Of a stretch of 57,432 nucleotides of DNA, positions 53,614 to 57,432 are shown piece by piece. The DNA lies in the NCBI GenBank assembly GCA_903891475.1, contig CAITEP010000007.1, forward strand, positions 1 to 57,432. Direction: 5' to 3'. The notes below the pieces were generated by a model that worked only from the letters and a program-made list of their open reading frames with translations, was not told where the DNA came from and did no database searches. The stretch is from an uncultured Mucilaginibacter sp. Lineage in GTDB: Bacteria; Bacteroidota; Bacteroidia; Sphingobacteriales; Sphingobacteriaceae. How positions within the stretch are numbered: position 1 is the stretch's first letter; each line of letters opens with the position of its first letter. Position numbers and translations under genes: made by a program.

Positions 53614-53621
53614 CAAAGCTA
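53614..53621 (-). promoter_or_regulatory. -7 box for SDR gene
   Basis: The minus strand reads TAGCTTTG (TAnnTTTG), about 23 bp before the ATG, giving a short 5' leader. Confidence 0.5.
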
Positions 53622-53673
53622 ATCACATTAAATTATTTTAATGTTAAACTTTATCAAGTTCAACATACAATAA

Positions 53674-53712
53674 TTAAAAATGGCTTGAATTCGCTAAGAA
53701 TTCCAAGCCATT
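53674..53712 (-). terminator. Terminator after HAD-IIA gene
   Basis: On the minus strand AATGGCTTGGAATTC - TTAGC - GAATTCAAGCCATT (one bulge) followed by TTTAATT, starting 5 bp after the stop. Confidence 0.75.
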
Positions 53713-53716
53713 GTAT

Positions 53717-54490
53717 TTACCACCATTTTAACGGAAATTCAATTTCCGAAACCGACCCAGCAATTAAGTCAGGCTTAAAAGCATAATGACTTAAATCTTC
53801 CTTTTTTGCTATGCCTGATAATACCAGAATAGTTTTATAACCCATTTGTACACCACCTTGTATATCCGTTTCCATGGTATCGCCAATTACGGTAGTTTCG
53901 GCTGTTTCCAAACCTAAAAACTTACGAGCCGAGCGCATCATTACCGGACTAGGCTTACCAGTTACAAACGCCTTCCTGCCCGATGCTTCCTCAATCATTG
54001 CGGTGGTAGCGGCAATACCCAAATTATTCCAACCAGGTTTTTGTGGAGATGGGTCGCGATTAGTGGTAATAAATTTGGCCCCAGCCAAAATCATATCCAC
54101 TGCTTTTTGTACCATTTCTAAGGTAAAATTCCTACCCTCACCCAAAACAACAAATTCAGGGTCGGTATTTACCAAGGTTATGCCATTTTCGTGCAAACTG
54201 GTCAATAGCCCACCTTCGCCTAATACATAGGCAGTACCACCCGGCCCTTGCGAAGCTAAAAACTTACCGGTCGCCATGGCGCTTGTATACACATGGTCTT
54301 CTGTAACTTCTATGCCTAAGCCCTTTAATTTACGTACAACCTCTAAACTTGTGCGCTGGCTGTTGTTAGTCATAAAGGTAAATGGTATATCGTGTTTGAG
54401 TAAGTTGGCAATAAATTTATCGGCACCTTCAATAAGGGTTTCACCACTGTAAATAACCCCGTCCATATCAATTAAAAGTCCTTGTTTCAT
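53717..54490 (-). CDS. HAD-IIA family hydrolase (NagD-like)
   Basis: 257 residues. Motif I LIDMDGVIYSGE, motif II TFMTNNSQRT, capping domain with AYVLGEGGL, motif III Lys in VTGKPSP, and motif IV IGDTMETDIQGGVQMG. NagD-type HADs dephosphorylate nucleotides or sugar phosphates. A possible promoter (minus TACCTTTG) is 72 bp upstream at 54562-54569. Confidence 0.92.
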   Translation of the reverse strand: MKQGLLIDMDGVIYSGETLIEGADKFIANLLKHDIPFTFMTNNSQRTSLEVVRKLKGLGIEVTEDHVYTSAMATGKFLASQGPGGTAYVLGEGGLLTSLHENGITLVNTDPEFVVLGEGRNFTLEMVQKAVDMILAGAKFITTNRDPSPQKPGWNNLGIAATTAMIEEASGRKAFVTGKPSPVMMRSARKFLGLETAETTVIGDTMETDIQGGVQMGYKTILVLSGIAKKEDLSHYAFKPDLIAGSVSEIEFPLKWW

Positions 54491-54561
54491 CGTTTTAAAT
54501 ATTTAATAATTCATACTTTTATATTTCATCAAGTAATTGTTACTTGCAAAATATATCAATA

Positions 54562-54569
54562 CAAAGGTA
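54562..54569 (-). promoter_or_regulatory. -7 box for HAD-IIA gene
   Basis: The minus strand reads TACCTTTG (TAnnTTTG), about 72 bp upstream of the start. Nearby 54599-54618 is an AT-rich palindrome (AACAAAAAT-GA-ATTTTTGTT). The rest of 54491-54752 shows no gene. Confidence 0.4.
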
Positions 54570-54752
54570 CATACAAAACGCATTATTTAAAATATAATAA
54601 CAAAAATGAATTTTTGTTAGCATTTTAATACCAAAATAAACAAATTATTAAACTATTGTTAATATCATTGGAGATTAAATCTATCCAACTAATTTAAATA
54701 AAACAAATAAATCAACTTTTTGTTCCAATTATAAATTGAAACAATCATCTAA

Positions 54753-55274
54753 ATGAAAATAAAAATAATCTGTCTTTTAATTATCAACTTATTTATGAAA
54801 ACCATCAGCAATGCCCAAGAAGTAGCTACAGTACCACATGTTGATTTAAATAAATACGTAGGTAAGTGGTTTGAAATAGCCTCTTATCCGAATTTTTTTC
54901 AGAAACGGTGTCATTGTACTACCGCTACTTATACCATAAGCGAAAAGGGCTATATTGTGGTTGAAAACCGCTGTAACCGGGATAGTGCCAATGGTAAACT
55001 ATCCTACATAAAGGGAAAGGCCTTTATTGTAGATAATTCGGGCAATGCGAAATTAAAAGTGCAGTTTTTTTGGCCTTTTAAAGGTGATTATTGGATTATT
55101 GACCTTGCGGATGATTATAGTTACGCGGTAGTATCAGACCCAACCATGAAGTATCTTTGGATTCTTTGTCGTACACCCAAAATGGATCCAGCCATTTACA
55201 ATAAAATCATTGTCAGCTTAAAAGCTAAAGGCTATAATACAGACAAAATTTGCTTAACCGAACAATTAGTATGA
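54753..55274 (+). CDS. Bacterial lipocalin (Blc-like)
   Basis: 173 residues. N-terminal signal peptide (MKIKIICLLIINLFMKTISNAQ; no lipobox Cys at the cleavage site) and then the lipocalin core: KYVGKWFEIASYPNFFQ (the GxW motif), RNxC... region ENRCNRDSANGKL, YWIIDLADDYSYAVVSDP and LWILCRTPKMD. Binds small hydrophobic ligands in the periplasm. An unusual CHCTT follows the GxW segment. The stop overlaps the next start (ATGA). Confidence 0.9.
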   Translation: MKIKIICLLIINLFMKTISNAQEVATVPHVDLNKYVGKWFEIASYPNFFQKRCHCTTATYTISEKGYIVVENRCNRDSANGKLSYIKGKAFIVDNSGNAKLKVQFFWPFKGDYWIIDLADDYSYAVVSDPTMKYLWILCRTPKMDPAIYNKIIVSLKAKGYNTDKICLTEQLV

Positions 55275-55660
55275 CGCAACACCTAACGCATATAGCTTTG
55301 GTAGTTGATGACTATGACCAAGCCATCAAATTTTATACAGAAAAACTAAACTTTGACCTTGTTGAAGATACCATTTTGAGCGAAACGAAGCGATGGGTTT
55401 TAGTGAGACCAAAAGGAGCTGCAGAATGTAGCATACTATTGGCAAAAGCGAGCAATGAGAAACAAAAAACAAGGATAGGTAATCAAACCGGTGGCAGGGT
55501 ATTTTTATTTTTGCAAACCAATAATTTTTGGATTGATTATAAAGCTATGCTTGAAAAGGGAATTAATTTTGTGCGAGAACCTACAAAAGAGGATTATGGC
55601 ACAGTTGCCGTATTTGAGGATTTATATGGCAATTTGTGGGATTTAATTGGGAAGGAATAG
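55271..55660 (+). CDS. VOC-family (glyoxalase/bleomycin resistance-like) protein
   Basis: 129 residues from ATG 55271: MTQHLTHIALVVDDYDQAIKFYTEKLNF is a classic VOC first module, and GTVAVFEDLYGNLWDLI the second, with metal-ligand His and Glu positions plausible. An upstream in-frame start at 55250 is inside the lipocalin and less likely. Translationally coupled to the lipocalin (4-bp overlap). Substrate unknown. Confidence 0.87.
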   Translation: MTQHLTHIALVVDDYDQAIKFYTEKLNFDLVEDTILSETKRWVLVRPKGAAECSILLAKASNEKQKTRIGNQTGGRVFLFLQTNNFWIDYKAMLEKGINFVREPTKEDYGTVAVFEDLYGNLWDLIGKE

Positions 55661-55723
55661 TATTAACTTTTCTCCATTTAGTATTTCAAACAAATAATAA
55701 ATACAGAGACGCTTAAGGGTAAT

Positions 55724-55764
55724 TATTGTCGCGAAATTACAATTCGCAAATTGTCGCGAGTTGT
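55724..55764. repeat. Small intergenic repeat, GTCGCGA direct repeats with hairpin
   Basis: ATTGTCGCGA occurs twice within about 40 bp (around 55727 and 55751), with GCGAA-ATTACAA-TTCGC between them as a small hairpin. The rest of the 255-bp gap 55661-55915 is AT-rich with no gene. Could be a protein-binding site. Confidence 0.35.
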
Positions 55765-55915
55765 TCTCGATAAATATTAAAAGCTAATTATGTGAGCGTA
55801 AAAAAGAAAAAAAGCTAGCCTTTCAAAAGTTAATGATAGCTACAATCCTAATGTTTGGTCAAAGGCGTTCATACTTGAAACTGAATGAGAATGCCCTAAT
55901 TTAAAAGTGGAACTA

Positions 55916-56920
55916 TTATTTATTACCAAAAGATAAGCTAGAGGCAACACCTGCAGTAAAATAAGCATAACTATCTTGAAAAAAAATATTATACTCATCC
56001 TGTGCCCTGTACCCACCACCGATAAAAAATGCCACATTTTGCATAGCTGGAAACTGGTAAAAATATTTTAAAGATAAGTTTAATCTTTTTTTAAAGTCTA
56101 AACTACTGTAGTCATTATATTTATCAGCTATATATTGAAAGTTAAACTGAATGCGCTGCCAGTTTTGGAACCTCTTTTTATTCAAATCAATAGCATCATT
56201 GTATGCTTTCTGGATATTATAATTCCATTGTCCGTTAACCCTTACAAAGCCATATTTTCCAGCCAAAGCGGCAGAGTAACCCAGCCCTACCAAAGCTGAA
56301 TGGAGCTCAAGACCAAATGCGTCATAACGGTTTATTATCAAATCTCCCTTATCAATACGCTTGCCAATATTATAAGTTAGGGTATAAAAATTGGTGGTAA
56401 ATTTTCCACTATCAGTATTAAATGTTTTATTAGAGTTTAAAGTTGGCCCCCTAATTCCATTAGAATGGTGTGTATAGGATATCGAAAAAAACTCTGGATG
56501 ATTATAATCTCTGTTAAACCTAAAAAACAACGTTCCACCTGGCATATAGCTGGGCGATTTTACCGGTGCACCATGCGCCGAAAATAACCTACCATTTACA
56601 CGGGGTGTAAACACAAAAAAAAATGGTAATTTTGGGGTGCTAAGTAGTACAAAATTTGCAGCCAAGTCACCTACCAGCGATGTTTTATGAGGATCAAAAT
56701 ACTCGTTTCCAAAAGTAGCTATATGTAGGTTTTGTATGTAAACATCGTCAAAATTCTTATTAATTACACGGTTAGCCCTAATTTTGGCACTGTCCGATTG
56801 TTTCAAACATGAAGTATCAACGGAAGAATTAAAAATATTTGCTGCGGTTGTGCAATTTATATTGATAATGAAAAAAAGTAAGGCAAAAACTGAAGAGTTA
56901 AAATTAATTATTGAGTACAT
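55916..56920 (-). CDS. Outer-membrane barrel protein with HxSN motif (phospholipase A-like?)
   Basis: 334 residues: signal peptide (MYSIINFNSSVFALLFFIININCTTA) then alternating beta-strands ending in SSLSFGNK. The segment ISYTHHSNGIRGP matches in spirit the H-x-S-N active site of OMPLA (HQSNG) or PagL (HxSN); a following Asn (LNSN) could supply the third residue. Without a structural comparison this is a suggestion only; otherwise it is a hypothetical beta-barrel. A stand-alone gene at the right end of the window. Confidence 0.55.
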   Translation of the reverse strand: MYSIINFNSSVFALLFFIININCTTAANIFNSSVDTSCLKQSDSAKIRANRVINKNFDDVYIQNLHIATFGNEYFDPHKTSLVGDLAANFVLLSTPKLPFFFVFTPRVNGRLFSAHGAPVKSPSYMPGGTLFFRFNRDYNHPEFFSISYTHHSNGIRGPTLNSNKTFNTDSGKFTTNFYTLTYNIGKRIDKGDLIINRYDAFGLELHSALVGLGYSAALAGKYGFVRVNGQWNYNIQKAYNDAIDLNKKRFQNWQRIQFNFQYIADKYNDYSSLDFKKRLNLSLKYFYQFPAMQNVAFFIGGGYRAQDEYNIFFQDSYAYFTAGVASSLSFGNK

Positions 56921-57293
56921 CCAATCTGATAAAGTTTAAAATTCAACCCTAAGGTCTTATACTATTTATAAAAATCCCAAAAAAATTCATGACATCTTAT
57001 ATACCATTGTTGAAAATTTCACCAACAATTAGGAAGGTTTTTAAGCAAAAATACAGTTGGTTATTAGGCTTTTCCAATTTGACAATAAAAGTTTAAGTAA
57101 TTATAAAGATTTCTATATTTATATAACATCCTGTTTTATTGTTGTTGAGAATATTTGAATTATAGAGATAAGCAAAATAAAGATTTCGATTTGTATGATT
57201 AGTAAATTTCTAACTTGCGGTTAGAAGAAGTTAAAGATCTGTTAAATATTTGTAAATTAATAAGTTGAATAATTAAAGTGATATCAAAATTAA
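56921..57293. other. Gene-free right end
   Basis: 373 bp of AT-rich DNA without a convincing reading frame. It holds two hairpins: ATTGTTG / CAACAAT (57006-57012 with 57023-57029) and TTCTAAC-TTGCG-GTTAGAA (57208-57226). It ends where the 137-bp inverted repeat starts. Confidence 0.6.
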
Positions 57294-57430
57294 GGTAATG
57301 ATGACAAAAATAGTTGGTGGAAATGATTAGAAAAATTGCTAACTAGCCCAAGCAGATATAAGGAGAAACAAGCTCTGCAGGAGTGCAACTTGCCAGCAAT
57401 AATATTTGCGACGATAAACATGAGCTGGAT
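57294..57430. repeat. 137-bp inverted repeat, right copy
   Basis: Exact reverse complement of 1-137; last two bases (57431-57432) lie outside. It begins GGTAATGATGACAAAAATAG at its inner edge and contains CTCTGCAGGAG (57373-57383), a near-palindrome. Its outer part has the appearance of short dispersed Bacteroidota repeats with a GCTC-x-GAG core. No transposase is present. Confidence 0.95.
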
Positions 57431-57432
57431 TA

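Noticed and set aside
1..57430. Whole window as one transposon with 137-bp terminal repeats
   Set aside because: The content is ordinary chromosomal housekeeping genes with no transposase, replication or mobilisation genes.

Overview
The window looks like an AT-rich Bacteroidota chromosome segment, probably from the Sphingobacteriia/Chitinophagia side. The reasons are KDO/LPS genes (kdsB), promoters of the Bacteroidota type (TAnnTTTG at -7, usually without a Shine-Dalgarno sequence), a DUF2795 protein, an Lmo0937-type miniprotein, a DAHP synthase/chorismate mutase fusion, a two-component propeller kinase and a Wzi/SLBB exopolysaccharide locus. It reads as a contig rather than a closed element: bases 1-137 and 57294-57430 are perfect reverse complements of each other, and the left copy cuts into a sterol-desaturase-family gene.

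Layout. 1-4.1 kb: desaturase fragment, then kdsB, a deoxynucleoside kinase and trpS on minus, and plsC-gatC on plus. 4.2-14.5 kb: MacB/LolD-type ABC ATPase, a large propeller sensor kinase split by a frameshift at an A9 tract, a hypothetical, a GH19 chitinase-like enzyme, a cobalamin adenosyltransferase, DUF2795, a miniprotein, ispD, queA and a MacB-type permease. 14.5-20.3 kb: M1 peptidase, then a plus-strand unit with an atypical Lgt homologue overlapping a radical SAM enzyme of the archaeal tetraether-synthase (Tes/MJ0619) type, followed by five tandem paralogous three-helix miniproteins sharing an N...HxxxC...FSTC pattern. 20.3-24.2 kb: ppx, a NatAB-like ABC exporter, a small membrane protein and a CAU-anticodon tRNA.

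24.3-41.8 kb: one long minus-strand exopolysaccharide/capsule locus of Wzx/Wzy type. It has the SLBB export protein, kinase-less chain-length protein, flippase, five glycosyltransferases, polymerase, Gmd, an epimerase/reductase, a Wzi-like barrel and a polyprenyl-phosphate sugar transferase. 42-50.2 kb: HAD hydrolase, proline dehydrogenase, S4 protein, then aromatic amino-acid genes: aroB, pheA, DAHP synthase-chorismate mutase, aroA and aroC. In front of pheA is a complete ribosome-mediated attenuator: promoter, a 21-residue leader peptide packed with Tyr and Phe codons, and mutually exclusive antiterminator and terminator hairpins. 50.3-57.3 kb: MFS transporter, HAD phosphatases, LOG-family protein, SDR, lipocalin, VOC protein, an outer-membrane barrel with an HxSN motif, and a gene-free right end.

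The best candidates for new biology are the Lgt-like/Tes-like pair with its array of Cys-bearing miniproteins (16.6-20.2 kb), and the Tyr/Phe attenuator (45.3-45.5 kb). The frameshifts at 6.72 kb and 19.6 kb may be sequencing errors or genuine phase-variable or decayed sites.
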